NCBI RefSeq assembly: GCF_003333305.1
Contig: NZ_QOLD01000070.1
Span: 1-64,000 of the forward strand
Reading direction: 5' to 3'
Length of the DNA stretch: 64,000 bases
From: Candidatus Colwellia aromaticivorans
Lineage (GTDB): Bacteria > Pseudomonadota > Gammaproteobacteria > Enterobacterales > Alteromonadaceae
A program made the position numbers and the translations under genes. The notes beneath the pieces are model-generated. The model was not told the origin of the DNA. It ran no database searches and saw nothing but the letters and a program-made list of their open reading frames with translations. The stretch's first letter is position 1. Each line of letters starts with the position of its first letter. Below are positions 9,238-18,974 of this stretch, in pieces.

Positions 9238-10284
9238 TTAACAAACTAAACCTTCATCAAAATAAATAGCAAATTCACTACCCTGCCCCCATTCACTAGT
9301 GATAACTAATTCTGCTTTATGATGAAGTAGAACATGTTTAACAATCGCTAATCCTAGGCCTGATCCACCTGTATCACGAGAGCGCGATTTATCAATACGA
9401 TAAAAACGTTCAGTAAGCCTATTAAGTTGATCAGCCTTAATACCGTCACCATTATCTTTAACGCTAAAAATAACCTTATCGCCATTACGTCGCCAACTCA
9501 CATCAATTATGCCGTCAGCTGGTGTATAAGCGATGGCATTCGAAATTAAATTAGCACAAGCACTCTTTAATTCTGTTTCAATACCAAAAACACCAATCCC
9601 TTGGGTAATGTGTGTACGAAGCTCATGTTGTTTGGTTTGATTAAGCCATTTAGCATCTTCAACAAGGTTTTCCACTAATGCTGGCATATCAACTTCTTTC
9701 ATATCCTCGTCATCACGATTGTTTTCAACTTTCGATAAACTTAACAGTTGCTCAACTAAACGTTCCATCCGAGATACTTGACCTTCAATGGTAGTAAAAA
9801 CTTTTTTCCAATGGGGATCTAACGCATGATCTGTTTCTTGGATCATTTCCACATAACCGCGTACTACCGTTAAGGGTGTTTTTAGTTCATGAGAAACATT
9901 GGCGACAAATTCTCGACGCATTTTTTTCAGGCGATGATACTTAGCAATAGCGCGAGACATAAGAATAACTCGCTCACCACCAAATGACATAACAGATATT
10001 TCTAACTGCAATTCATCATTAATGGGCGATTTAATCGAACAAGGTGTTTCAAACTTACCTTGTTGAAGGTAATCTGAAAATTCTGGATCTATAAGTAACT
10101 GCTCAATATGCTTACCAACATCATCAGGAAAGCGTACACCGAGTAAACGTTGCGCTTTTTTATTTCCTGACATTATCACTAAATCAAGTGATAAAATTAA
10201 CGCCGCATCGGGTAATGCTTCAATACCAGAATGAAAACGAAAATCTTGCTTACTAGGAGTTAGAGTGTGCATTTTACATATCAT
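9238..10284 (-). CDS. phoR: Phosphate sensor histidine kinase PhoR, N-terminally truncated
   Basis: A 348-residue PhoR-type kinase: PAS domain (about 20-110), HisKA with H132 in 'NVSHELKTPLTVVRGY', and an HATPase domain with N-box 'LISNAIAYTP' and G-boxes 'DNGDGI' and 'GGSGLGLAIV'. E. coli PhoR has its phospho-accepting His at 213, so about 80 N-terminal residues are missing; these normally hold the membrane helices. 'RFHSGIEALPDA' near the start aligns with the E. coli PAS start. Only 158 bp lie between this gene and phoB, and they hold a repeat rather than helix-coding sequence. The kinase would be soluble, or not functional in normal phosphate sensing. Confidence 0.85.
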   Translation of the reverse strand: MICKMHTLTPSKQDFRFHSGIEALPDAALILSLDLVIMSGNKKAQRLLGVRFPDDVGKHIEQLLIDPEFSDYLQQGKFETPCSIKSPINDELQLEISVMSFGGERVILMSRAIAKYHRLKKMRREFVANVSHELKTPLTVVRGYVEMIQETDHALDPHWKKVFTTIEGQVSRMERLVEQLLSLSKVENNRDDEDMKEVDMPALVENLVEDAKWLNQTKQHELRTHITQGIGVFGIETELKSACANLISNAIAYTPADGIIDVSWRRNGDKVIFSVKDNGDGIKADQLNRLTERFYRIDKSRSRDTGGSGLGLAIVKHVLLHHKAELVITSEWGQGSEFAIYFDEGLVC

Positions 10285-10313
10285 ATTTTTACGTACCTAT
10301 GCACATGGATCAG

Positions 10314-10352
10314 GACGTCATCCCCGTAGTGTATTAATCGGGGATCCAGTTT
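10314..10352. repeat. Palindromic repeat between phoB and phoR
   Basis: A CGTCATCCCCG...CGGGGATCCAG type palindrome; CCCCG (10322-10326) pairs with CGGGG (10339-10343). It resembles the CGTCATTCCCG/GGAATC element of the inverted pair flanking tgt-queA. It lies where the missing 5' part of phoR would be expected. Confidence 0.5.
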
Positions 10353-10442
10353 CTAAAAAGTAATGGCTCTTCAACAAAAGACTTCGAAGATGACGCTATT
10401 AATGAACTCCTGAGTAAAGTAGATAGGCAAATTTATTAATAA

Positions 10443-11156
10443 CTAAGCTAACTTTTTAACTTTACTCGTCAACTTTCCAGAGAAGCGATAACCTGAACCA
10501 CGAACAGTTTGAACAAACTCTTCATGTCCTGCACCAGAAATTGCTTTTCTTAAACGTCTAATGTGTACATCAACGGTTCTATCTTCTACGTAAACATTGG
10601 TGCCCCAAACATTATCAAGAAGCTGCTCACGTGAATAAACGCGCTCTGTGTGAGTCATAAAGAAGTGTAATAAACGAAATTCTGTCGGCCCTAAATCTAA
10701 GGATTCTTCATTAATAGTCACTTGATGGGCAACGGGATCTAATTTCAAACCATGAAATTCAACTTTTTCTGATAACGAGGTTGGCGAAACTCGGCGAATA
10801 ACCGCTTTAATACGGGCAATAAGTTCTTTAGGGGAAAAAGGCTTAGTTACATAGTCATCAACACCCGCATCAAGACCTTTAACTTTATCATCTTCATCGG
10901 CACGAGCCGTGAGCATAATAATAGGAATATTACGGCTATATTCATTCTGTTTTAATTCTTTGGCAAGCTTAACGCCACTTCCACCGGGTAACATCCAATC
11001 CAGTAAAATCAAATCTGGATAAGGTTCTACAATTTTTTCCTTAGCCTGCTTTATATCAATAGCCTCAACTGAATTAAAGCCATTTTGCTCTAAAACAAAA
11101 GTGATCATTTCCCTAATCGGGGTTTCATCTTCAACAACTAAAATGTATCCGCTCAT
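10443..11156 (-). CDS. phoB: Phosphate response regulator PhoB
   Basis: A 237-residue OmpR/PhoB-type regulator. The receiver domain (1-120) has acidic residues E9-D10, phospho-acceptor D53 in '[13 protein letters not shown]' and K at '[11 protein letters not shown]'. The C-terminal winged helix (about 135-230) includes '[12 protein letters not shown]' and the ending '[10 protein letters not shown]'. When phosphorylated it activates the Pho regulon. A Pho box lies upstream at 11493-11513, but a 262-bp MITE (11177-11438) sits between it and the start codon, giving an unusually long leader. Confidence 0.93.
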   Translation of the reverse strand: MSGYILVVEDETPIREMITFVLEQNGFNSVEAIDIKQAKEKIVEPYPDLILLDWMLPGGSGVKLAKELKQNEYSRNIPIIMLTARADEDDKVKGLDAGVDDYVTKPFSPKELIARIKAVIRRVSPTSLSEKVEFHGLKLDPVAHQVTINEESLDLGPTEFRLLHFFMTHTERVYSREQLLDNVWGTNVYVEDRTVDVHIRRLRKAISGAGHEEFVQTVRGSGYRFSGKLTSKVKKLA

Positions 11157-11176
11157 ACATACGCCTTAAATATATA

Positions 11177-11438
11177 TACCCGTTCCACTTGAAGAGGCTC
11201 GTTTCAGGAAGTCTGAGCGATTCATAATCAAGGCACATTTTTTATTAAGGGTTACTCCCTTAAACAAATATGTAACGCAGAGTATGATTTGCTCAGCCTT
11301 CCCCAAAGGGCTGGTTTAGAAACGCTTTATGCTGCTTTATTGATTTCGACAATAGAATAACTATTCTCTTCAATCAATGCCTTGCCTAAAGGCGTTTCTA
11401 ATTCCAGCTGAATCATGCATCTTCAAGTGAAACGGGTA
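11177..11438. repeat. MITE family 1, full-length copy in phoB leader
   Basis: Ends are TACCCGTTCC... and ...AACGGGTA, flanked by TA on both sides (11175-11176 and 11439-11440), 262 bp. The interior folds into two arms: one with TTAAGGGTTACTCCCTTAA at its tip flanked by CTGAGC/GCTCAG, the other with GAAACGC/GCGTTTC and ATTGATT/AATCAAT. No protein is encoded. TA duplication and terminal inverted repeats fit mobilisation by an IS630/Tc1-mariner type transposase; none is encoded in this window. Confidence 0.8.
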
Positions 11439-11492
11439 TAGTCTGAATGTAATTTCTTATTACGTTTTCTTATTACACTATTGTGCAGATCA

Positions 11493-11513
11493 AAAGTGAC
11501 ACTTTTATGACAA
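11493..11513 (-). promoter_or_regulatory. Pho box upstream of phoB
   Basis: On the minus strand, TTGTCAT-AAAA-GTGTCAC gives two 7-bp direct repeats with 11-bp periodicity, close to the E. coli Pho box (CTGTCAT-N4-CTGTCAT). It is positioned to autoregulate phoB. A candidate -10 (TAGTGTAAT) follows downstream, which would place the MITE inside the transcribed leader. Confidence 0.7.
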
Positions 11514-11568
11514 CGCTTAAATAAACATCATCATTTACTAAAAATGTAATATTATTACGTCTGAAATA

Positions 11569-12719
11569 TTATTCACTCAAGTGCACTAATTTTAAATTTT
11601 GCCATAATTTTTCCGCGACTGGCCCTAATAAATTTGATTTTAATTTTATTGCTTGATAATTCAAAGCTATTTTCGTATCAAAATTTTCCATATTCAATGC
11701 TAATAAAGTGTGTTGTGCTAATTCATCTTCAATCATGTAGTCTGGCAATCGTCCCCATCCTATTCCACTCATTATCAAGGTTTTTTTAGTACTAAAATCA
11801 TTTACATACCAACATCGTTGTCCTGTTTGTACACTATAATTCACGCCTTGACTGCTTTGCCCAGAATCTTGCACAACTATTTGATATTCATTATTTAATT
11901 CTGCAACTGACATCAGCGTAGGATGGCGTTCGACAAAACGAGGGGCTGCAACGTTACATAAGTAACCTTGATAAAGTTTATTTGCTTCAAATTGCCCTGA
12001 TTGCAATGCTAAATTATCAATAGTAGTCAGTGCTAAGTCTGCTTGTGCTGATTTCACTGCCTCTAATGCACCATTAATATATTCTTGTTTTAAAATAATT
12101 TGCGTATGCGGAAATTCAGTTTGTGTCATTTCTAGCACCGGTAATATTTTTTTTAAGTCATAAGAGGCTTCTATCGCTATACTCGCCTCATTACCTGCCG
12201 TTAGAAAAGTAGCTAACTGTTTCATATGCTCAGCTTCATCAAGCAATCGTAATGCATGTTGATAAATTTTTTTACCGTTACTGGTTAATGACAATCGATA
12301 ACCTTGACGATCAAACAACTGCAATCCTAATTGAGCCTCTAGTTGTTTATATCCATACCACCTCAAGATGCGAGTTTCAGGACTACAGAGAAATTATTGA
12401 TCAAGGCGCATATTTTATTAATGGTTGTTCCCTTAATAAGAGATATAACGATGAGCATGATTTTCTCTGTAGCCCCCGCAGGGCGAGTTTAAAAGGCGTA
12501 TATACCGCGTTATCGATTTTGACAATAGAATAACTATTATCTTCAATCAATGCCTAGCCTATAAGCCTTTAAATTCTCGCTGAATCCTGCATCTTGAAGT
12601 GGCATGGGTATAATACCTTGGCTAATAGCCGGTTGCGTTTTGAAAAGTTTTGCGCTCGCACTTTTAAGGCTGCCTAATTCCGCTACTTGCTTTAGCATTT
12701 TTAATTGTTCAAGCGTCAT
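11569..12719 (-). pseudogene. LysR-family regulator split by a MITE
   Basis: The N-terminal part (start 12719; 'MTLEQLKMLKQVAELGSL', helix-turn-helix up to 'AISQGI') and the C-terminal part (12347 down to 11569, from 'KQLEAQLGLQLFDR') are two pieces of one LysR gene. A 261-bp MITE at 12350-12610 with TA duplications separates them inside the DNA-binding domain. Removing the element and one TA restores GGT-ATT-AAA-CAA and gives a continuous 295-residue frame, the normal family length. The effector domain is otherwise intact with no other stop, so the insertion looks recent. A TTG inside the element could start a C-terminal fragment, but it would lack DNA binding. Confidence 0.88.
12350..12610. 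mobile_element. MITE family 1 inserted in lysR
   Basis: Ends are TATCCATACCAC... and ...GTGGCATGGGTA, 261 bp, with a TA target duplication at 12348-12349 and 12611-12612. Interior arms match the copy at 11177-11438. It is the only copy here where the pre-insertion sequence can be rebuilt from the interrupted gene, so it fixes the element boundaries. Confidence 0.88.
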
Positions 12720-12869
12720 CAACTTACCTATATTAATTATAATCAGAAACACTCACATTAAGTAAAAGTTAACAACTTACAAATAAAGCTTCAATATTTA
12801 TTTATTAATTTCATGTCATACTACTACCTATCGATGAAGCACAACTTTTAGATGAGATAAAACAAAGCA

Positions 12870-13454
12870 ATGAATAACACTCAAACCAATTATGGCTATG
12901 TCAGTATGTTTTTTCATTGGTTATCAGCGCTAAGCATTATTGGTTTGTTTGCTTTAGGTTATTACATGGTAGATTTAACGTACTACCATCAATGGTATAA
13001 AACAGCACCTGAATTGCATAAAAGTATTGGTGTTTTACTGTTTATTTTTATGGTAATTAGACTGATCTGGCGCTATAAACAATTAACACCAGCGCATTTA
13101 GCTAGTCACAGTAATTTAGAACGTAAAGCAGGTAAATTTATTCATTCCACACTCTACTTACTGATATTCATTATTATGATCAGTGGTTATTTAATTTCTA
13201 CCGCAGATGATCGTGGCATTGACGTGTTTGAACTTTTTATAATACCTGGCTTTGGCTCATTTATTGAAAACCAAGAAGACATTGCTGGCCTCGTACATAA
13301 ATGGTTAGCTTACGTACTGATAATACTTTCATTGCTACATGCAATAGCAGCACTTAAACATCACTTTATTGATAAAGATAACACCTTAAACAGAATGATT
13401 GGCAGACGCCGAAAAAATCTTAGCCAATCGACAATTAAAATGGATAATACTTAA
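12870..13454 (+). CDS. Cytochrome b561-family membrane protein (YceJ-like)
   Basis: A 194-residue protein with four membrane helices and the family's heme-ligand histidine pattern: H16 ('FFHWLSA'), H50 ('ELHKSIG'), H143 ('LVHKWLAY') and H157 ('LLHAIAALKHH'). These proteins pass electrons from quinol or superoxide through two b hemes in the inner membrane. The stop codon overlaps the start of the yceI-like gene (TAATG), so the two are translationally coupled as in the yceJ-yceI operon of other gammaproteobacteria. Confidence 0.88.
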   Translation: MNNTQTNYGYVSMFFHWLSALSIIGLFALGYYMVDLTYYHQWYKTAPELHKSIGVLLFIFMVIRLIWRYKQLTPAHLASHSNLERKAGKFIHSTLYLLIFIIMISGYLISTADDRGIDVFELFIIPGFGSFIENQEDIAGLVHKWLAYVLIILSLLHAIAALKHHFIDKDNTLNRMIGRRRKNLSQSTIKMDNT

Positions 13455-14038
13455 TGAAAAAAACAATAACTAAACTAGCCATAACATCCCTTATAACTGG
13501 CTCAATGTTTATGCCGGCAGTAAATGCGGTCAACTATGTTATTGATAATAAAGGCGCACATGCATCAATCAACTTTAAAATTAAGCACTTAGGCTATAGT
13601 TGGTTAACTGGACGCTTCGATAAATTCGATGGTAAATTTAGTTATGATCCTGCTAATGTGTCGGCTTCAAAAATTGAAGTAAATATCGATACCAGTAGTA
13701 TAAACTCTAATCATGCTGAGCGTGACAAACATTTAAAAAGTGATGATTTTCTTGATGTAAGTGCTTTTGCTAATGCTAAGTTTGTTAGTGAATCAGTGAC
13801 CAAAAAAGCTGATGGCCAATTAGCCGTAACGGGTGTGTTAACGCTACATGGCGTTAGTAAAACGATCACTATTGATGCACAAGCTATCGGTGAAGGAAAA
13901 GACCCTTGGGGCGGATACCGTGCAGGCTTTAGTGGCACAACCACTATAGCGTTAACTGATTTTTCTATCAAATTGAGCGCAGGTCCAGCCTCTACTCATG
14001 TGCAATTAGATTTACATATTGAAGGGATAAAACAGTAA
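13454..14038 (+). CDS. yceI: YceI-family periplasmic protein
   Basis: A 194-residue protein with a signal peptide (residues 1-24, ending 'PAVNA') and the YceI/lipocalin-like fold that holds a polyisoprenoid in a beta-barrel. Typical features are 'SINFKIKHLGYSWLTGRF' near the N-terminus, 'KSDDFLDV' and 'GVLTLHGVSKTI', with the C-terminal 'DLHIEG'. It overlaps the cytochrome b561 gene by one base, so the pair probably works together in the envelope, perhaps on an isoprenoid quinone. Molecular role is not established. Confidence 0.88.
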   Translation: MKKTITKLAITSLITGSMFMPAVNAVNYVIDNKGAHASINFKIKHLGYSWLTGRFDKFDGKFSYDPANVSASKIEVNIDTSSINSNHAERDKHLKSDDFLDVSAFANAKFVSESVTKKADGQLAVTGVLTLHGVSKTITIDAQAIGEGKDPWGGYRAGFSGTTTIALTDFSIKLSAGPASTHVQLDLHIEGIKQ

Positions 14039-14047
14039 CATTAACCA

Positions 14048-14103
14048 TATCCGTGAACATTCAAAGCGCATATTTCAGAATGCACTTTGCGTGATCGTGG
14101 GTA
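14048..14103. repeat. Minimal MITE derivative between yceI and hemF
   Basis: A left end TATCCGTGAACATTC and right end ATCGTGGGTA enclose only about 56 bp, with TA following the right end. The internal arms are gone. It sits between convergent genes and could form a hairpin in both transcripts. Confidence 0.5.
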
Positions 14104-14139
14104 TAAAGTGTTATATTAATTAATAATTCTATATAAAAG

Positions 14140-15108
<969 letters not shown>

Positions 15109-15177
15109 TTATTATACCAAGCAAATTCAAAATGCTAAACTAATACCAAGTGAATTAATCAATGATATGGCTTTTAA

Positions 15178-16215
15178 CTAATCTAAACTACTGATGCCGT
15201 GCTGTATATTTGTGGTCACACCTTGATCATCTTCAATTTTAAAATGCACATCTCTTAAGGCATAAGGACGGTAGTCACTCACCTGTGCAAACCGCTCTGC
15301 AACACTGTGGTGAATAATAGGCGCATGGTCCGATATAACATCGTTGACATTTACCCGAACTAAACGAGGAGATAAGGTAACTGAATTGGTATTAGTGCGA
15401 ACCTGAGTATGTAATTTCCCAGCAGGTAAAGGTTTTATATTCAGGTCATCAACACAAATAGCATCTTGAGCACCCGGTATTTTAAGCCCTTCATAATCAA
15501 TATCTTTCACATCGATTATCGTTAATTCGTTCTCTACACATTTAAGCATATATTGCAGTGTTATATCAGACAAACCGTCAAACCAATAACTGCCGCCAAT
15601 ATCAGAATGTACGCCCGAAAACCAGAGTTCGTTAATCCGGCTATCATGATTAAAAAGAGTGGGTTGAAATAAAATGCGCTTTTCATCTAATGACAATAAA
15701 TGTACCGCTTTTTTAACATGAGCACCAAGCGTACCATTTTCAAAGACAATACCACTAGCAGGATAAGTATCAGGGTTTAAATCCAGTGAGCCTCGCGTTG
15801 CAGCAACCGTATCAAAAACACCTAAAAACTTAACATTGTGCGATAAATTAGCGGCAAACATACGGGCAATTGCAGCACCGCGACTAAAGCCAAAAATATA
15901 AATATCATCACCTTCAGCAAAGTTAGCCTTTAAATCAGCCTGTGCTTCATCAAGAATATCATCCATATCACCGTAAGGCGGTGAAAACATAGCATTGAAT
16001 TTACGTTTCAACCAATTACCACGTGTACCGACACCACTGTAATAAAAGCTATGTTGCTCTTTCAATGTGGCGTTAACGCCATTTTTCGGACTGAGTTTAC
16101 CACCAAAAAAAGCATGCAGCTTCAGTACATTACTAATACTAGTATCTTCAAAAAAATCTGCTGAGTCTTCTGGCGTATTACATGTACCATCAAAACAAAA
16201 AATTAACTTTTTCAT
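15178..16215 (-). CDS. DUF2235 alpha/beta-hydrolase-like protein
   Basis: A 345-residue protein of the DUF2235 family, which includes the Tle1-type phospholipase effectors of type VI secretion. It opens with 'IFCFDGTCN', has the nucleophile elbow G109-F-S-R-G-A (S111) and D135 in 'GVFDTVA', and later 'SGVHSDIGGSYW', which fits the Asp/His part of the triad. No signal peptide, VgrG, PAAR or immunity gene is nearby, so a secreted effector role is not supported by context. It is more likely a cytosolic lipase or esterase of unknown substrate. Confidence 0.8.
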   Translation of the reverse strand: MKKLIFCFDGTCNTPEDSADFFEDTSISNVLKLHAFFGGKLSPKNGVNATLKEQHSFYYSGVGTRGNWLKRKFNAMFSPPYGDMDDILDEAQADLKANFAEGDDIYIFGFSRGAAIARMFAANLSHNVKFLGVFDTVAATRGSLDLNPDTYPASGIVFENGTLGAHVKKAVHLLSLDEKRILFQPTLFNHDSRINELWFSGVHSDIGGSYWFDGLSDITLQYMLKCVENELTIIDVKDIDYEGLKIPGAQDAICVDDLNIKPLPAGKLHTQVRTNTNSVTLSPRLVRVNVNDVISDHAPIIHHSVAERFAQVSDYRPYALRDVHFKIEDDQGVTTNIQHGISSLD

Positions 16216-16401
16216 AATATCCTCTCATCCATATTAGGTTAACGTATTAAAAATAGGAGATATCATCATAATTAGCAAGCGACTAACTAACACCATTATT
16301 CAAAAAATCCTACAATAGTTAATAACATGGGCTAGTCAACAGCACATTCAAACTGTAGAATCTATGGCATTATTATTTAGCCAATAGAAGAAGCATTTAA
16401 G

Positions 16402-17127
16402 ATGGGCAGAGCTTACCAAAACCGTAAATTATCCATGGCCAAAACCGCCGGTGCAAAAACCAAAGTTTATTCAAAGTACGGAAAGGCAATTTACGTTTGT
16501 GCTAAAAATGGCGGAACAGATCCCGATGGTAACTTATCGTTACGTAGCTTAATTGATAAAGCAAAAAAAGATCAAGTGCCTACTCATGTGATTGATAATG
16601 CGCTAAAAAAAGCATCTGGTGCTGGTGGTGAAGATTTTGTTGAAGCACGTTATGAAGGTTTTGGTCCTGGTAATTGCATGGTAATTATTGACTGTTTAAC
16701 CGATAACGGTAATCGAACCATTAAAGATGTACGCCAGTGTTTTACTAAAACGCATTCAAAAATTGGCTCTTCTGGCACTGTTTCACACATGTTTGATCAC
16801 CAAGCTATATTTGCTTTTAAAGGTGAAGATGACGAAACCGTTTTAGAAAACTTAATGATGGCTGACATTGATGTTAGTGATGTTGAGTTAGAAGATGGCA
16901 TTATTACCGTTTACGCACCACATACTGAATTCTTTAAAATAAAAACCGAATTTGCTAACTCTATGCCTGAGTTTGAACTAGAAGTTGAAGAAATCACCTG
17001 GGTACCACAAAATTATATCGATATTGAAGGTGAAGATGATCTCGCCAACTTTGAAAAATTCATCGACATGTTAGATGATTGTGATGACGTACAAAACGTA
17101 TATCACAACGCAGAAGTAAAAGATTAA
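16402..17127 (+). CDS. YebC/PmpR-family protein (YeeN-like)
   Basis: A 241-residue YebC-fold protein with the N-terminal signature '[18 protein letters not shown]', then '[20 protein letters not shown]' and '[21 protein letters not shown]'. The opening is the YeeN type rather than the 'AGHSKW' of the main YebC. Family members were first described as transcription regulators; several YebC proteins are now linked to relief of ribosome stalling. The acidic C-terminus is normal. A terminator follows directly, so it is monocistronic. Confidence 0.88.
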   Translation: MGRAYQNRKLSMAKTAGAKTKVYSKYGKAIYVCAKNGGTDPDGNLSLRSLIDKAKKDQVPTHVIDNALKKASGAGGEDFVEARYEGFGPGNCMVIIDCLTDNGNRTIKDVRQCFTKTHSKIGSSGTVSHMFDHQAIFAFKGEDDETVLENLMMADIDVSDVELEDGIITVYAPHTEFFKIKTEFANSMPEFELEVEEITWVPQNYIDIEGEDDLANFEKFIDMLDDCDDVQNVYHNAEVKD

Positions 17128-17157
17128 CCAATAAAAAATCAATTGAACTAACACACC

Positions 17158-17186
17158 AAACCCATCTTTATGATGGGTTTTTTTAT
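17158..17186 (+). terminator. Terminator after YebC-family gene
   Basis: AAACCCATC-TTTAT-GATGGGTTT followed by a run of T; a standard 9-bp stem. Confidence 0.85.
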
Positions 17187-17661
17187 ATTCTGAATTAAGT
17201 GTATTTCGCGATGCCAAGGAGCCTTAGAATAAGTTCGATTAGAAGGCAGTTATGCCACTTGTTGACCTTAGCATTTTCAAATTTCTACTAAAAATTTTTG
17301 TATATTTTAATCTAGAGCGGACATGACTGAACAACCACATTACGTTAGCCGTTTCCTGATAGCGGACGTTCGGTATAGATGAGAACAGATGTATCTTGAT
17401 GATAATTTTGTGCCGATAACCCATTAAATCTGAGTGTGAACTTAGTCACCACAGTGGTCGTTCACATAATAGTATTCGTATGACTTCAAAGTGCGTAATG
17501 AAAACCTAAAAATTTTAAAAGTTAAAAGTCGTCTTAGATTTGAACAGAAGACATTGATAAGTTGATGCTTTCACTTAATAAAACTTTAAATAATAAAGTG
17601 AAATTTAACAAATGAACAAGGATAAAAAACAGTTTTCAGTTATTAGGAGCTTCTTTTGGGC
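17187..17661. other. Intergenic, nothing recognised
   Basis: About 475 bp with no supported gene. Fragments such as AGCGGACATGAC and AGCGGACGTTCGG recur in loosely related form near 18525. The base composition looks less AT-rich than most spacers here. Together with the lipoprotein and higBA remnant to the right it may mark an acquired segment. Confidence 0.35.
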
Positions 17662-18366
17662 TTAGTCTGTAATTACTACCTTATACGGGAATTCTCCGAC
17701 AGATGTTTCTCTGACTCGGATGCTTAGAAAGTATTGCTGCCCATCATAAAGAATAGGACCGGTGAAAGCATGGCCGTGAAATGAAGGCACATCAGTACTC
17801 TCTAGCAAAACCTGATTCTCATTATAGAGTTCCATATATAGATCAGACCCTGCATACCAGGGTTGTTGACAATCGGTCGGTGTTGCGCACAGGTAAATGG
17901 TTATAGTTGGCTCGCCATCGATAATGAATGCTAAGTAATCTATAGGATCTGAGCTGTTGTCGACCGAGCCAGTCGTAGATACACCACTTTGAGGGCGGAG
18001 AATAAATGGGGTTGCCTGCTCAAAGATATCATTTGGCTCGGTTTGGGTAATGAGAGTGGTTGTCCAGTTAGCGGCAACAAAGTCGTCATCAATCACGCCT
18101 TGGTCGGGGTCGATCACTGGCACATTAGCGTCCTCTTCACAAAGCACCTCTTCGGTGCACTGTCCGCTGTACCAAGCAAGAGTCAGCGCAATACCAAAAG
18201 GATCCCGAAATACCGAGGTCGGGCAGTAATAAATACTGGTTTTAGTACATTTTTCTGGGTTACCTGATGTAGAACTGTCATCGTCTCCTCCGCCACAAGC
18301 AGAAAGTAAGGCCACAACAATTATTATAGGTGTAACTTTATCAAAGGAAAGTGGAAAACCAGCCAT
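17662..18366 (-). CDS. Putative lipoprotein, PPC-like domain
   Basis: A 234-residue protein starting with a short hydrophobic signal and a lipobox 'LLSAC' (cysteine about residue 24), followed by Gly/Asp/Ser linker. Cysteine pairs around residues 40-48 and 70-75 suggest disulfides outside the cytoplasm. The C-terminal part ('TQTEPNDIFEQATPF', later 'DPIDYLAFII' and 'QQYFLSIRVRE') has the look of a bacterial pre-peptidase C-terminal (PPC) beta-sandwich. Codon use is visibly richer in G and C than its neighbours. No partner gene is adjacent. Function unknown. Confidence 0.7.
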   Translation of the reverse strand: MAGFPLSFDKVTPIIIVVALLSACGGGDDDSSTSGNPEKCTKTSIYYCPTSVFRDPFGIALTLAWYSGQCTEEVLCEEDANVPVIDPDQGVIDDDFVAANWTTTLITQTEPNDIFEQATPFILRPQSGVSTTGSVDNSSDPIDYLAFIIDGEPTITIYLCATPTDCQQPWYAGSDLYMELYNENQVLLESTDVPSFHGHAFTGPILYDGQQYFLSIRVRETSVGEFPYKVVITD

Positions 18367-18680
18367 AGTTTGGCCTCAATAAGTATTAATACTGGAAGTA
18401 TAGTCTATATAGAGTAAATGTTTGGTCAGCCCTATATAGAGCTTAGAGGGGTCGTAATGATGGTGACGGTTATTTGCCTTCTGTGAACATAAAATGAGTC
18501 TTAAAACCGATCATGTTAACGTCCGCTAAGTCGAATATTTTTAAGTTAGATATCGACCTACTTAGGTCAACTAACTGATTTACAGTTGACCTCAACAAGC
18601 ACTAAAAATTTCAAATCCTTACTCCTCCTTAGCGCACCAAAAAGTCATACTGTTCTTATTTGTTATATTTTTTATGTTTT
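18367..18680. other. Intergenic with a 9-bp-stem hairpin
   Basis: No gene seen. A perfect inverted repeat AGGTCAACT (18564-18572) / AGTTGACCT (18584-18592) with an 11-base loop is present, without a clear T tract on either side. CTATATAGAG-like words occur twice near 18405-18442 upstream of the lipoprotein gene. Confidence 0.4.
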
Positions 18681-18974
18681 TTATGTCACTGCAAAGTTTA
18701 CCAAGTGAACATTAGTTAAATTAATGTGTTGTTTAGCGTGCCAAAGATCATAATTATCTGGCATTGATAGCCAACTCTCAGGAGTTCTGCCAATTGCTTT
18801 TGATAAGCGAAGTGCCATTTCCGGAGATATAGCATTTTGACCTTTTAGAACTCGATTTAAGGTAGAAGAAGCTACGTCTAATTGCTTTGCTAAATAGCGA
18901 CAGCTAAAACCAGCAGGCTCCAAATAAACATCGTAAATGAACTCCCCTGGATGTGGTGGGTTATGCATAGTCAT
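18681..18974 (-). CDS. higA: HigA-type antitoxin (XRE helix-turn-helix)
   Basis: A 97-residue HigA-family antitoxin: N-terminal 'NPPHPGEFI', helix-turn-helix about residues 25-55 ('YLAKQLDVASSTLNRVLKGQ') and 'GRTPESWLSMPDNYDLWHAK'. HigA proteins neutralise HigB and repress their own promoter. The start ATG overlaps the stop codon of the upstream higB remnant (TAATG), the normal higBA coupling. The toxin gene is truncated, so the antitoxin is now an orphan or is expressed from a different promoter. Confidence 0.85.
   Translation of the reverse strand: MTMHNPPHPGEFIYDVYLEPAGFSCRYLAKQLDVASSTLNRVLKGQNAISPEMALRLSKAIGRTPESWLSMPDNYDLWHAKQHINLTNVHLVNFAVT

Noticed and set aside
12252..12533. Plus-strand frame of 93 codons across the lysR-MITE junction
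   Set aside because: It spans the antisense of lysR and the repeat, with no family features; it exists only because of the insertion.
15178..16215. Type VI secretion phospholipase effector
   Set aside because: The DUF2235 fold fits, but no VgrG, PAAR, immunity or other secretion gene lies nearby.
17239..17424. Minus-strand frame of 61 codons
   Set aside because: No ribosome-binding site, no recognisable family, and an arginine/lysine/serine-rich composition typical of chance frames in this spacer.
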